Source of the DNA: Rickettsiales bacterium
GTDB lineage: Bacteria; Pseudomonadota; Alphaproteobacteria; Rickettsiales; UBA1997
Reading direction: 5' to 3'
NCBI GenBank assembly: GCA_017475895.1
Contig: JAFVEQ010000004.1
Coordinates: 1-38,693, forward strand
DNA length: 38,693 nt
In this document: positions 1 to 9,274 of the stretch, piece after piece
Position numbering within the stretch: position 1 is the first letter of the stretch
Layout of the letters: every line of letters starts with the position of its first letter
The notes under the pieces: generated by a model
Databases searched by the model: none
What the model saw: the letters and a program-made list of their open reading frames with translations, nothing else
Told to the model about the DNA's origin: nothing
Position numbers and translations under genes: made by a program

Positions 1-22
1 AAAAAATAAACAAAAAATCTAT

Positions 23-1441
23 CTATTTTCTTTTAGTGTGTAATTTATCCTTCAAAGATCTTTTCTGTTTCTTTCCTTCGTATGGATTTTCTGCCTTTCT
101 TAATAAAATTCTAACAACGGTGTGTTTAAGATTAAAGTCTTCCCTCAGCCTGTTAATTAAAAATCTATCATAGGAGGCACTCTTTAGTCTTTCGGGTGAA
201 TTGGTAAATAAAATAAATGTAGGCGGACGCTTTTTAGCCTGTGTTATGTATTTTAGTTTTGTGGTATTACCCTTAAATAATGGTGGCGTATGTTCATTTT
301 CAACAACTCTTAACCATTGGTTTAGTTTTGACGTATTAATATGGCAATCCCAAGCATCAAAAACATCAAAAACCGCATCCATCAGTTTATCAATATTTTT
401 GCCATTTAACGCCGATAATGGAACTATAGGACAACCTCTTAGGTCTGGTAAATTATTTTCGATGAGTTTAATAGCATTGTTCATCAATTCATGTTTATTT
501 TCAATCATATCCCACTTATTCAGGGCTAAAACAACCCCTCTGCCCTCCTCCACCAACATCGATAATATTGATAAGTCTTGTGCATCAAACGGCCTTGTGG
601 CATCTATCATCATGATTGCTATCTGCGTGAAATTTATTGCTCTTATGGACTCACTAACGGACATTTTTTCCAACTCTTCGTCTATATTTCTTTTTTTTCT
701 TATGCCAGCAGTGTCAATTAATTTTATTTTTTTACCTTTGTACTCCCAATCGATGGATATTGAATCCCTTGTAATTCCAGCTTCTGGTCCCGTTATAACT
801 CTATCATATCCCAACAGCTGATTTATCAACGTAGACTTTCCGGAGTTTGGTCTGCCAATTATTGCCAACTGCAAAACATTGTCACTATTTTCATCAACAT
901 CAATATCACTGACTTCTTCTAAATCTTTAACTTTTTTTTGATATTCGTCATAATAAGGTTCTATCGCTTCATAAAGAGTATTAAACCCATTTTTATGTTC
1001 TGCAGATATGCCAACCGGTTCGCCAAAACCTAGTTTGTACAATTCCCTATCAAAACCATAATTATCCTTATTGTCATCACATTTGTTTGCAACAAGAACT
1101 ACGGGTGTCTTTATTTTTCTTAATTTTTCAGCAAAACTTTTATCAATATTATTTATACCTGATTTTTTATCCACCATAAACAAACATAAATTAGCTTCAT
1201 TTATAGCTATTTCTGTTTGCTCTACCATTCTGTGTTCCAGTTTATCCTTTGATATATCTATTCCCCATCCTGCTGTGTCTATAATTTTAAATTTTAATGG
1301 TCCTAAATAGCCAATTGCTTCTTTTCTATCTCTGGTGACACCAGCATAATCATTTACTATTGCTATAGATTTACCTACAAGTTTATTGAATAACGTCGAT
1401 TTACCGACATTTGGTCTTCCCACAATGGCTATTGTAAACAT
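23..1441 (-). CDS. der: Ribosome-assembly GTPase Der (EngA)
   Basis: Der is a double-GTPase that acts in maturation of the 50S ribosomal subunit in the cytoplasm. Two complete G domains are visible: P-loop GRPNVGKST at residues 8-16 with DTAG near 55 and NKCD near 119, then a second P-loop GRPNSGKST at 196-204 with its own DTAG and NKWD. A C-terminal KH-like domain follows, ending in a basic tail. The length of 472 aa is close to the family norm (about 440-490). An acidic linker (about residues 173-188) joins the G domains. It is the last gene of the minus-strand operon, starting one base after the stop of the small membrane protein upstream. Nothing is missing from its motifs, so the identification is very secure. 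Confidence 0.98.
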   Translation of the reverse strand: MFTIAIVGRPNVGKSTLFNKLVGKSIAIVNDYAGVTRDRKEAIGYLGPLKFKIIDTAGWGIDISKDKLEHRMVEQTEIAINEANLCLFMVDKKSGINNIDKSFAEKLRKIKTPVVLVANKCDDNKDNYGFDRELYKLGFGEPVGISAEHKNGFNTLYEAIEPYYDEYQKKVKDLEEVSDIDVDENSDNVLQLAIIGRPNSGKSTLINQLLGYDRVITGPEAGITRDSISIDWEYKGKKIKLIDTAGIRKKRNIDEELEKMSVSESIRAINFTQIAIMMIDATRPFDAQDLSILSMLVEEGRGVVLALNKWDMIENKHELMNNAIKLIENNLPDLRGCPIVPLSALNGKNIDKLMDAVFDVFDAWDCHINTSKLNQWLRVVENEHTPPLFKGNTTKLKYITQAKKRPPTFILFTNSPERLKSASYDRFLINRLREDFNLKHTVVRILLRKAENPYEGKKQKRSLKDKLHTKRK

Positions 1442-1442
1442 C

Positions 1443-1607
1443 TTAGTTCCTGAAAAATTCCTCTATGGTAAAGAATACTAATGTTCCAACTGCCGCATAT
1501 TGACCCCATCTAGTTGGTCCATCATAGCTAAAACCGTATACACTAAAGTATATTCCTATTAGTGTTAATCCTAAAACAAGAACTATTAAAGAACCTCTAT
1601 CTTTCAT
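1443..1607 (-). CDS. Small membrane protein, 54 aa, unknown function
   Basis: This short gene reads from an ATG at 1607 to a TAA at 1443-1445, one base before the der start codon. The protein begins MKDRGSLIVLVLGLTLIGIY, has a hydrophobic segment at about residues 7-25, a short polar stretch containing DGPTRWGQ at about 29-36, a second hydrophobic stretch at about 38-47 and an acidic end (IEEFFRN). This fits a two-segment inner-membrane protein. Its snug fit between addA (68 bases upstream) and der, in the same direction, and the use of a region that would otherwise be the only gap in a packed operon, argue that it is real. I do not recognise the family and assign no function. Codon use looks like that of its neighbours. 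Confidence 0.68.
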   Translation of the reverse strand: MKDRGSLIVLVLGLTLIGIYFSVYGFSYDGPTRWGQYAAVGTLVFFTIEEFFRN

Positions 1608-1675
1608 AACACAATCATTAATTTACTTACCAAAGTTTAAATATTTATCTTTAATTTTCAATACATTTATTGTTG

Positions 1676-4600
1676 TCAGAAAACTTTTATCAGATTACTA
1701 TAACTTGTTATTAATACATAACACTCGACTGTACGATCTTTATATATTTTTTCTATCAATTTTTTATACAATTCCAATTGTTTAATGTATTCCTGTGGCA
1801 ACTCCTCTACGTTCTTGTAATTTTTTGATGTGTTTTTATAGTCAAGTATAAGTATTCTGTCATCATATTCTACAAGTCTATCAATTTGTCCTGAAACATC
1901 GTAATCATCAACGGAACCAACAATGGCTACTTCGCTTTTAGAATTTTCAGTGAAAAACTGTTTAAATTTATCATTATTCAAGACGTCTAAAACCGTTTTC
2001 TTGATTTGGCATTTGCTGTCTTTATCAAGATTATAAAAATAATTGTTTAGATAGATATCTGCTATTTTTTCAGCATCGGTTTTCTTTGAATTTGGTAAAA
2101 TTTCCAACAACTTATGTATAGCATTTCCTCTTGTTATTGCTAAATTTATCTTATCATAACGATCATCTCTATCAATGTGATTATAAAATTGTGATGGTGA
2201 AATGGTTTTTTTTATTTGTGTATTATCAGTATTGTATACCTTTATGTTTTCTATAATATTGTCAATACTTTCTGATTTTTTATTATCATTACTATCGTTA
2301 CTGTTAGATGTTATAATATCAACAAAATTTTCTTCACCATAAACAAGTTTATTTGAACCACAATCCGGATCAAGCTCAAAGATTTTTGCCTTTGCTCCAA
2401 GTTTATCTAACGCTAACTTGGATAAATCATACCAAGTTTGTTGCTTTTCTTCTTTATCTTTTTTTATTTCTTCATTACCACTATCACCTTTTGTATTACC
2501 CAAACCACATATATATAACTCATTTTCGGCTCTTGTGGTGGCTACGTAGAATAATCTAAAATATTCACCATGCAGAATGAAACCGTTTTTATCCTTTATA
2601 TCTTTAATAACATCCATTTTAGCTCCAGTTTTATATATGGGTAAGTTATCACACCAAAATAATGTATCTTTGTTTTCGTCTATTTTAGCGTTTGCATTTG
2701 CTAAAAATACTATTGGTGATTGCATACCTTTCGAGGCGTGAACGGTCATTATTCTAACTTGGTTTGTGTTATTGTTTAGGTCTTTTTTGATTTTGTTTTC
2801 ATTATCATTTACGAAGGATACAAAAGAAACTAAATTAGAAAAATTATCTTCTTCGTATTTTATAACAAAATCTAGAAAATTATCCAAAATAATATTAGCT
2901 TCATAGCCATATCTTGATAATATTTTTGTTCTAATCTTGCAGTTTTCCAGAAGATAGAAACAAAGATTGTATACACTTAAATTTTGTGATTTTTCGATGA
3001 TGTCGGCCAAAAATAGGTATTGTTTTGAATATTTTTCGATGTTTTTAAAGCTATCCAATAGTGTTGTATCATTTTCAACCTTATATCTACACAAATTATA
3101 CAAGTCATCTTCAGTTAAATTCAAAAATGAAGACTTTACTAAATTTGCTAAACTTAAATCGTCGTTTTGAAATATGATAAATTTAAATAGTGATATGAAG
3201 TCCTCAATTATTATTTCACTAAATAAATCTACTCTGTCCGTACCGGAATTTGGTATATTATTTTTATTGAAATAGCTTATGAGATATGATAAAAACTCGC
3301 CGGATCGGTCCTTTACTAAAACCATTATATCACCAAATTCGATCTTTCTTTTTTTATTATCTCTTGTTATAATAGCTCTATTTGAGTCAACTAAGTGCTT
3401 TATCTTTTCAGTTATATATTTCGCTAAAATTTCTCTTTTTTGAGTTTCTTCATCGTTTTCAAAGTTTAAAGTCCAGCCGTCGTTTTTTTCTTTTATTTTC
3501 ACATTAACCAAAGGCCATAACTCCACCAAACCAGTTCCCAATCTTTTATTATGATGTTCTATTTTTGGTTCAAGTGTGGTTATTTTTTTTCTATAATTAT
3601 CATCAGAAAAAACAGCGTCAACAAATTTTAATATAGTATCTAGAGATCTGAAAGAATGGCTTAAATTTACTTTATAAAAGTTATTTCTGCTGACTTCTAT
3701 TTTTTCCCTATAGAATCTAAATCTATTGTCAAACATAGTGGGATCAGCTCCCTGAAAACTAAAAATTGATTGCTTTTCATCTCCAACGACAAATAATGTT
3801 CTGTTATTGTTTTTTGTTTCGCCGGAAAAAAAATCATTTGTTAAATTTTCCATAATGTCCCACTGTAATTTGGATGTATCCTGTGCTTCATCCAATAGTA
3901 TATGTTCTATACCGTTATCAAGTTTGTAATTTATCCACGATGAGTACTGCGAGTTATTTAATAAATCTAATGTTATAGTTATTAGATCATCAAAATCCAG
4001 TAATCCTTCATTATTTTTAAGTACCTTATAATTATTTATTATTTTCAATCCAAAATCTATCAAGTCGCAACTTAGTGAAAAATATTTATAATTTTCCATA
4101 TCGCTGATGTAATTAATACAACGATTAGCCTCTTTTAATAAAATATCACAATATTCATTTTCTTTTTCAAAATCACTTGAATTTGGTTTTCTTGCGGTAC
4201 CTGTTGCTGTTAAAAAGCAGTTTATATAATCCTTTATTTTGTCCTTGTCGCCAATGTAACATGCTGCTTTTGCTATATTTTTTAGTGTTTTAGTGGAATA
4301 ATTATTTTCTATGTGATCGCACAGTTGTTTTACTTCATGATAATCATAATTTAAAAAATCATCAATAATATCCTGCTGTGTTTCGGTATGAACTTTAAAT
4401 AGTTTTTTTAAATCGCTTCTGTAATCTGACCTATTTAGAGTTTCAAATTCTTTCCTTTTTTCAATTATATGACCTATCAATTTTTGAAATTGATCTTCAC
4501 TGTTGTTGGCTAATATGTTTTTTAGACATTTATTTATATGTTCATCATTCAAGGATGATAACATAACATTGGCTATGGCTTTGTTAATTAATTCTTTAAC

Positions 4601-5044
4601 TTTATAATCGTCTATAATATCAAAATTAGGATATATTCCAGCCTCTATGGGAAAACGACCTATAATCTGTTGACAAAAGGAGTGTATTGTAAATATTTTT
4701 AGATTATCAATATTGTCTATCACCTTTGTGAATAGCGATCTTGTTTTGTTTAGATATTCTTTAGTTATTGTGTTAATATTAATTTTTTTTTGTATTTCTA
4801 ATTTTAGTTGTTCATCGTCCATTATGGTCCATCTTGCTAAAATGTCATAGATTCTACTTTTCATTTCGTTGGCACCAGTTTTGGTGTAGGTTATACACAC
4901 AATTTTTGATATATCAACATCGTTTATGAGTAAACATAGTAATCTATCAACTAACACAGTAGTTTTACCAGAACCGGCAGAGGCCGAGACCCAAATGGAA
5001 TTATTTATGTCTAATATTTTACTTCTATTGTTTTCTTGCTCCAT
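1676..5044 (-). CDS. addA: Double-strand break repair helicase-nuclease AddA
   Basis: AddA is the helicase-nuclease subunit of AddAB, the alphaproteobacterial counterpart of RecBCD, which resects double-strand breaks for RecA loading. The 1122-aa protein has UvrD-type SF1 motifs in order: Walker A ASAGSGKTT at residues 21-29, LLDEAQD at about 383-389, a VVGDEKQSIF motif III, VRIMTVHASKG (motif V) and FYVATTRAENELY (motif VI). A C-terminal PD-(D/E)XK nuclease lies at about 1052-1095 with GQIDR, LILDYKN and QLELY signatures, so nuclease activity is likely intact. It starts two bases after the ybeY stop. In most alphaproteobacteria addB lies directly upstream; here that place is taken by ybeY and fabH, and no addB is present in the window. 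Confidence 0.93.
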   Translation of the reverse strand: MEQENNRSKILDINNSIWVSASAGSGKTTVLVDRLLCLLINDVDISKIVCITYTKTGANEMKSRIYDILARWTIMDDEQLKLEIQKKININTITKEYLNKTRSLFTKVIDNIDNLKIFTIHSFCQQIIGRFPIEAGIYPNFDIIDDYKVKELINKAIANVMLSSLNDEHINKCLKNILANNSEDQFQKLIGHIIEKRKEFETLNRSDYRSDLKKLFKVHTETQQDIIDDFLNYDYHEVKQLCDHIENNYSTKTLKNIAKAACYIGDKDKIKDYINCFLTATGTARKPNSSDFEKENEYCDILLKEANRCINYISDMENYKYFSLSCDLIDFGLKIINNYKVLKNNEGLLDFDDLITITLDLLNNSQYSSWINYKLDNGIEHILLDEAQDTSKLQWDIMENLTNDFFSGETKNNNRTLFVVGDEKQSIFSFQGADPTMFDNRFRFYREKIEVSRNNFYKVNLSHSFRSLDTILKFVDAVFSDDNYRKKITTLEPKIEHHNKRLGTGLVELWPLVNVKIKEKNDGWTLNFENDEETQKREILAKYITEKIKHLVDSNRAIITRDNKKRKIEFGDIMVLVKDRSGEFLSYLISYFNKNNIPNSGTDRVDLFSEIIIEDFISLFKFIIFQNDDLSLANLVKSSFLNLTEDDLYNLCRYKVENDTTLLDSFKNIEKYSKQYLFLADIIEKSQNLSVYNLCFYLLENCKIRTKILSRYGYEANIILDNFLDFVIKYEEDNFSNLVSFVSFVNDNENKIKKDLNNNTNQVRIMTVHASKGMQSPIVFLANANAKIDENKDTLFWCDNLPIYKTGAKMDVIKDIKDKNGFILHGEYFRLFYVATTRAENELYICGLGNTKGDSGNEEIKKDKEEKQQTWYDLSKLALDKLGAKAKIFELDPDCGSNKLVYGEENFVDIITSNSNDSNDNKKSESIDNIIENIKVYNTDNTQIKKTISPSQFYNHIDRDDRYDKINLAITRGNAIHKLLEILPNSKKTDAEKIADIYLNNYFYNLDKDSKCQIKKTVLDVLNNDKFKQFFTENSKSEVAIVGSVDDYDVSGQIDRLVEYDDRILILDYKNTSKNYKNVEELPQEYIKQLELYKKLIEKIYKDRTVECYVLITSYSNLIKVF

Positions 5045-5046
5045 AA

Positions 5047-5547
5047 TTACAATAAATAAGGATTATCAATACCCATATTTTTTAGAACGTTAATTTCCAA
5101 TTTTTCCATCTCTGTTGCATCTTTGTCTTTAATGTGGTCATAGCCAAAAAGATGCAAAATACTATGAACAATTAAATGTGTTAAGTGATTTTTAAAGGTT
5201 TTATTCTGTTGTATACTCTCAATATTTATAGTTTCAAAGGATAAAACAATATCTCCTAAACTAACATAGTTTTCTACTTTTATAACATTTAAAAATTCTT
5301 TTTCGTATAGCGGGAAAGACAGAACATTAGTTGCTTTATCGCATTTTCTAAATTCGTTATTTATCCTTTTTATGTCACCATCGTGGGTAAAAGTTACCGA
5401 TATTTCAACTGTTTTACTTTTGGATATATTATAATTTAAGACTTTTACGACATTATCAAAGATGTTGCTAATATAATCGATTACGTCAATATTTTCTAAA
5501 AAACAGTTCCACTTTTTGCTTTTGATAATGTAATCCACTTCTAACAT
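5047..5547 (-). CDS. ybeY: Endoribonuclease YbeY, rRNA maturation factor
   Basis: YbeY is a zinc-dependent single-strand endoribonuclease involved in 16S rRNA 3' end maturation and ribosome quality control. The diagnostic metal motif HxxxHxxxxxH is present as HSILHLFGYDH, with His128, His132 and His138. The 166-aa length is normal. Upstream the conserved core reads THDGDIKRINNEFRKCD and ATNVLSFP. Its start codon directly abuts the fabH stop, and its stop is two bases from addA, so it is translated within the rpmF-der operon. The usual phoH and corC-like neighbours are absent. Confidence 0.95.
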   Translation of the reverse strand: MLEVDYIIKSKKWNCFLENIDVIDYISNIFDNVVKVLNYNISKSKTVEISVTFTHDGDIKRINNEFRKCDKATNVLSFPLYEKEFLNVIKVENYVSLGDIVLSFETINIESIQQNKTFKNHLTHLIVHSILHLFGYDHIKDKDATEMEKLEINVLKNMGIDNPYLL

Positions 5548-6516
5548 CTAAAACCTCGCAACTACACTACCCCAAGTTAACCCAGCGCCTAAAGCTTCTA
5601 AAACTACGATATTACCATCTTTTATCATATTGTTTTTCAAAGCATAATCCAGAGCTAAAGGAACTGATGCACTTGATGTATTGCCATGCATTGCAACGGT
5701 TGAAATAACCTTATCATCATCAATGGCAAGTTTTTTACCGACTCCACTTATAATTCTTTGATTTGCCTGATGTGGAATTAGAAAATCTATATCATCTGTG
5801 GTTAAATTAACTTTTTGCAAAGTTTCCAGAACACAATCACTCATTTTATTGACGGCAACTCTAAAAACCTCTTTTCCTAACATTTCGATTAGTCCAGATT
5901 TTTGGTTATAGGAAACACCTCCATCGGTTTTCAAAATATCAAAATTATTTCCGTTACCATCAGCGTGAATACTTGTGGCCAAAATACCTTTGTTGTTATC
6001 TTCTGTTTTTTGTAGTATTACACAACCGGCACCATCACCAAACAAAACACAAGTTCCTCTGTCCGTCCAATTTGTAATTCTTGTGAGTGTTTCAGCTCCC
6101 ACAACTAACGCTGTATTAACTTTACCGCACTTTATTAAAGAATCGGCAACATCTAAAGCATAGATGAAACCACAGCAAACAGCTTGAACATCAAAAGCTA
6201 GACAATCATTTTCAATGGCAAGTTTTTTCTGTAGTATTGTAGCACAGGATGGAAAAGTTCTATCTGGTGTTGTGGTGGCAAATACTATTGCATCAATTTT
6301 ATTTTTATCGATACCACATCTTTTTATGGCATCAACACTAGCATTTAGAGCCAAATCTGTTGTAAATTCATCATTGGCTACCATATGTCTTTCTCTTATC
6401 CCAGTTCTTTCAACTATCCATTCATCACTGGTATCCACTATACTTTCCATATAAGAATTGTCTAAAATCTTTTCTGGAAGATAGCTACCGGTGGATATTA
6501 TCTTAGAATTAAACAC
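5548..6516 (-). CDS. fabH: Beta-ketoacyl-ACP synthase III (FabH)
   Basis: FabH starts fatty-acid synthesis by condensing acetyl-CoA with malonyl-ACP. The 322-aa protein has the KAS III triad: Cys114 in DVQAVCCGFIYAL, His in PHQANQR and Asn in HGNTSSAS. The start is a GTG at 6516 placed immediately after the plsX TAA, with a GGGGGA ribosome binding site inside the plsX end. The resulting N-terminus (MFNSKIISTGSYLPEKIL) matches the family start, so translation is coupled to plsX. The plsX-fabH pairing is conserved in bacteria. One oddity is a second Cys (115) where Ser or Ala usually follows the catalytic Cys. Confidence 0.97.
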   Translation of the reverse strand: MFNSKIISTGSYLPEKILDNSYMESIVDTSDEWIVERTGIRERHMVANDEFTTDLALNASVDAIKRCGIDKNKIDAIVFATTTPDRTFPSCATILQKKLAIENDCLAFDVQAVCCGFIYALDVADSLIKCGKVNTALVVGAETLTRITNWTDRGTCVLFGDGAGCVILQKTEDNNKGILATSIHADGNGNNFDILKTDGGVSYNQKSGLIEMLGKEVFRVAVNKMSDCVLETLQKVNLTTDDIDFLIPHQANQRIISGVGKKLAIDDDKVISTVAMHGNTSSASVPLALDYALKNNMIKDGNIVVLEALGAGLTWGSVVARF

Positions 6517-7557
6517 TTATTCCCCCGAATTTTCAATTTCTGCCAACAAGTTAATAATCTTGCTATTAATGTTGCCTTTTACTAATTTTACAGTGTTTTC
6601 TATAGCAGAACAAAAGGATTTTTCATTGGAATTACCATGAGCCTTTACGGATATACCATTTAAACCTATAAATAAAGCACCGTTATATGTTTCTGGATTT
6701 ATTTTCTTCTTAAATTTTTTTATTGGAAGTATAAAAAATATAGAACCAATTATTGACAAAATTGAGTGTTTTATCATATTTTTTATATTATAGGCTAGGA
6801 ATTTTACAGTTCCCTCCAGTGTTTTCAGTGCTATATTACCGGTGAAACCGTCGGTGACGATAACATCCACAACATTTCTAAAAATGTCGTTACCTTCTAC
6901 GAAGCCATAAAAATTTTTATTTAAAACACCGTTTTTCAATTCTGTTGCAGCATTTTTTACACTTTCGTTACCTATTAAATCTTCAGAACCAACATTCAGA
7001 AGACCAATTCTCGGATTTTCCTTTCCGGTTATGGACGTATAAAATATGCTACCCATCAGAGCAAATTGATACAGATTTTCGGAACTACAATCAATATTTG
7101 CTCCCATATCCAGAAGTGCTACACTGGAATTGTTTTTTGCTGGCAATAGCTGTATTAAAGCTGGCCTGTCTACTCCCTCCAGTGGTCGTAAGATAAATTT
7201 TGAAAGTACCATCAGAGCCCCAGTATTGCCGGCTGATATACAAGCATCAGCTGTTTTCGATTTTACAGATTCTAATGCTAGCCACATACTCGAACCTTTT
7301 CCTTTTCGTAAAGCATTGGTTGGCTTTTCTTCACTGCTTATTTTTTTATCTGTATGTAATATGGTGTAATATTTGGTATTAACCTTGTACTTTTTTAGTT
7401 CTTTTTTTATTAATTCCTCGTCACCAAAAAGTATAAAGTTGACGTTGCTGTTGCTGTGCAATTTTAAAAATCTAGCCATACCACCGACCATGGCCATTGG
7501 GCTATTATCTCCTCCGGCACAGTCGAGCGATATGGTTATATTATTGCAATTTGACAT
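6517..7557 (-). CDS. plsX: Phosphate acyltransferase PlsX
   Basis: PlsX converts acyl-ACP and phosphate into acyl-phosphate, the donor for PlsY in phosphatidic acid synthesis; it is a peripheral membrane enzyme. Family signatures are visible: SLDCAGGDNSPMAMVGG near the start, SAGNTGALM, VALLDMGAN, GLLNVGSED, VTDGFTGNIALKTLEG and GLNGISVKAHGNS. The 346-aa length is standard. It lies between rpmF and fabH, the classic rpmF-plsX-fabH order, six bases after rpmF. Confidence 0.97.
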   Translation of the reverse strand: MSNCNNITISLDCAGGDNSPMAMVGGMARFLKLHSNSNVNFILFGDEELIKKELKKYKVNTKYYTILHTDKKISSEEKPTNALRKGKGSSMWLALESVKSKTADACISAGNTGALMVLSKFILRPLEGVDRPALIQLLPAKNNSSVALLDMGANIDCSSENLYQFALMGSIFYTSITGKENPRIGLLNVGSEDLIGNESVKNAATELKNGVLNKNFYGFVEGNDIFRNVVDVIVTDGFTGNIALKTLEGTVKFLAYNIKNMIKHSILSIIGSIFFILPIKKFKKKINPETYNGALFIGLNGISVKAHGNSNEKSFCSAIENTVKLVKGNINSKIINLLAEIENSGE

Positions 7558-7563
7558 ACTACA

Positions 7564-7779
7564 CTATTCCTGTTCAGTTTCGCCTTCGGTCTTTTTAACC
7601 TTATCTTTTATAACTTTTTTACCGTTATAGTGACCATCTAGTGAAATGTGGTGTGGTAACTGGTATTCGCCTGTTTCTTTATTTATCACAACATCTGGCA
7701 TATTTGTTCTATATGTTCCGTTTCCACCTCTTCTTAATCCTCTTTTGGATGGTGAAGTCTTTTTCTTTGGTACTGCCAT
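7564..7779 (-). CDS. rpmF: Large ribosomal subunit protein bL32
   Basis: bL32 is a small basic protein of the 50S subunit. The 71-aa product opens MAVPKKKTSPSKRGLRRGG, the unmistakable bL32 N-terminus, and contains ISLDGHYNGKKVIK. No CxxC zinc ribbon is present; many bL32 proteins lack it. It is the first gene of the minus-strand operon and is followed within six bases by plsX, so ribosome and membrane-lipid synthesis are co-transcribed. A weak GAAG ribosome binding site precedes the ATG. Confidence 0.96.
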   Translation of the reverse strand: MAVPKKKTSPSKRGLRRGGNGTYRTNMPDVVINKETGEYQLPHHISLDGHYNGKKVIKDKVKKTEGETEQE

Positions 7780-8035
7780 TTTTTTACTTCAAATTTGTTA
7801 GTATTATGTATAAATTACTATAATAAATATTATTTTTATAGTGCTGACTGGATTTTAATAATATTTTTTTAAAAAACAAGAGGAAATATAAATATTAAAA
7901 TGTGAACATTTATTTACATATTCTATGTGAAACAATTTTTTACAATATATTTTACAATATAAATAACTTTTAAATGTTGATTTATTATTTAATATAAAGT
8001 AAAAATATAACAAAACTAACAATTAAAGAATAATT
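7780..8035. promoter_or_regulatory. Divergent promoter region between rpmF and pgi
   Basis: This is the largest gap in the window (256 bases). It is almost pure A+T and must carry the promoters of the rpmF operon (minus) and of pgi (plus). A possible pgi -35 TTGATT lies at 7977-7982 with TAAAAA 17 bases later, which is weak. I see no convincing rpmF promoter. A perfect 12-base tandem duplication lies at 7938-7961. No ORF or RNA gene is evident. Confidence 0.5.
7938..7961. repeat. 12-bp perfect tandem duplication
   Basis: TTTTACAATATA occurs twice back to back (7938-7949 and 7950-7961), about 75 bases upstream of the pgi start codon. It may be replication slippage in AT-rich DNA or a pair of binding sites; the sequence alone cannot decide. 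Confidence 0.7.
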
Positions 8036-9259
8036 ATGTTATATGAACAAAAAGTATTAAACTTAGATTTAAAAGATAATACAGTGCTGAAAAAGGTAAA
8101 AAAGGCTGTGTTGGAAATAAAAGAAGATTTAAATAAAAGTGGAGATTATGACGCTTTGAGTATTAGCTTAAAAAATGACGATTTACAGGAAATAATTGAC
8201 TTTAGTAAATATATAAACGATAATTTTAAAAAAATATTGGTGTTGGGTATTGGTGGATCAAGTCTTGGAGCAAAAACTCTACTATCTCTAAAACATCAAA
8301 ATAAAGTTGAAGTACTGGAAAATATTGATTCTGACAGTGTAAAGTATGTGTTTGATAATCTTAACTTAAAAGAAACTGCCATATTAACCGTTAGTAAATC
8401 TGGTAAAACAATTGAGTGTATATCTCAAACATTAATACTGTTGAAAATGTATGAAGATACATTAGGAAGAAATGAAATTGGTAAACATTTTTTCTTTTTA
8501 ACAGAAAATAAAGACAGCCCGTTAACACAACTAGCAAAAGAATTTAACATAAAAACAATTGAACATCATAAAACCATAGGTGGTAGATTTTCGTATTTAT
8601 CAAATGTTGGATTAATACCGGCATGTATAGCTGGTTTAGATATAAAAGCCATAAGGGATGGAGCAAAGGATACACTGGACTTTTTATTTAACAATAAAGA
8701 TAACTTTATTGTGGATATTTGTGCCAAGCAAAATGAATTATATAAAAATGGAGTTGTGGCAAACGTTGTTATGCCATACATAGAAAGATTAGAAAAATTG
8801 ACTGAATGGTATAGACAACTGTGGGCTGAATCCATTGGTAAAAATGGCTTTGGTATAATACCAATAAATGCTTTAGGTACCGTTGACCAACACAGCCAAC
8901 TGCAACTGTATATGGATGGACCGAGAAATTTATTTTTTACCTTTATAATTAAGGAAAAAGAAAGTAACAGTTTAAGAATTGAAAAAACATACCACAATGA
9001 TTTTAACTATCTACAGGGCAAGACATTAGATGATATAATAACAATCGAAGCAGAGAGTACCATAGAGGTTTTAAATAGAAGACATTTACCAATAAGAGTT
9101 TTAACTATTAAAGAGTTAAATGAAAGATGTTTATCACAGCTGTTAATGCAATATATGATAGAAACAATAGTAACCGGAAAAGTAAACAACATAAACCCCT
9201 TTGGTCAACCAGCTGTTGAGGAAAGAAAAATTTTGGCAAGAGAAATGATAAGAAAATAA
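8036..9259 (+). CDS. pgi: Glucose-6-phosphate isomerase
   Basis: Pgi interconverts glucose-6-phosphate and fructose-6-phosphate in glycolysis. The SIS-fold signatures are present: GIGGSSLGAKTL, TVSKSGKTIE, IGGRFSYLSNVGLIP, the catalytic-Glu stretch RQLWAESIGKNG, and GTVDQHSQLQLYMDGP carrying the conserved His. The C-terminus has NPFGQPAVEERK, near the usual lysine motif. At 407 aa it is a compact form (E. coli 549, Bacillus about 450) but all motifs are in place. It is a single-gene unit facing an MFS transporter only 15 bases away, with no clear terminator between them. Classical Rickettsia lack Pgi, so this organism keeps more sugar metabolism. Confidence 0.95.
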   Translation: MLYEQKVLNLDLKDNTVLKKVKKAVLEIKEDLNKSGDYDALSISLKNDDLQEIIDFSKYINDNFKKILVLGIGGSSLGAKTLLSLKHQNKVEVLENIDSDSVKYVFDNLNLKETAILTVSKSGKTIECISQTLILLKMYEDTLGRNEIGKHFFFLTENKDSPLTQLAKEFNIKTIEHHKTIGGRFSYLSNVGLIPACIAGLDIKAIRDGAKDTLDFLFNNKDNFIVDICAKQNELYKNGVVANVVMPYIERLEKLTEWYRQLWAESIGKNGFGIIPINALGTVDQHSQLQLYMDGPRNLFFTFIIKEKESNSLRIEKTYHNDFNYLQGKTLDDIITIEAESTIEVLNRRHLPIRVLTIKELNERCLSQLLMQYMIETIVTGKVNNINPFGQPAVEERKILAREMIRK

Positions 9260-9274
9260 TAGCAATAATAGCGG

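Noticed and set aside
201..821. 206-codon plus-strand ORF opposite der
   Set aside because: It lies fully antisense to der, whose motifs are unmistakable, and its product shows no domain or ribosome binding site. It is a shadow frame.
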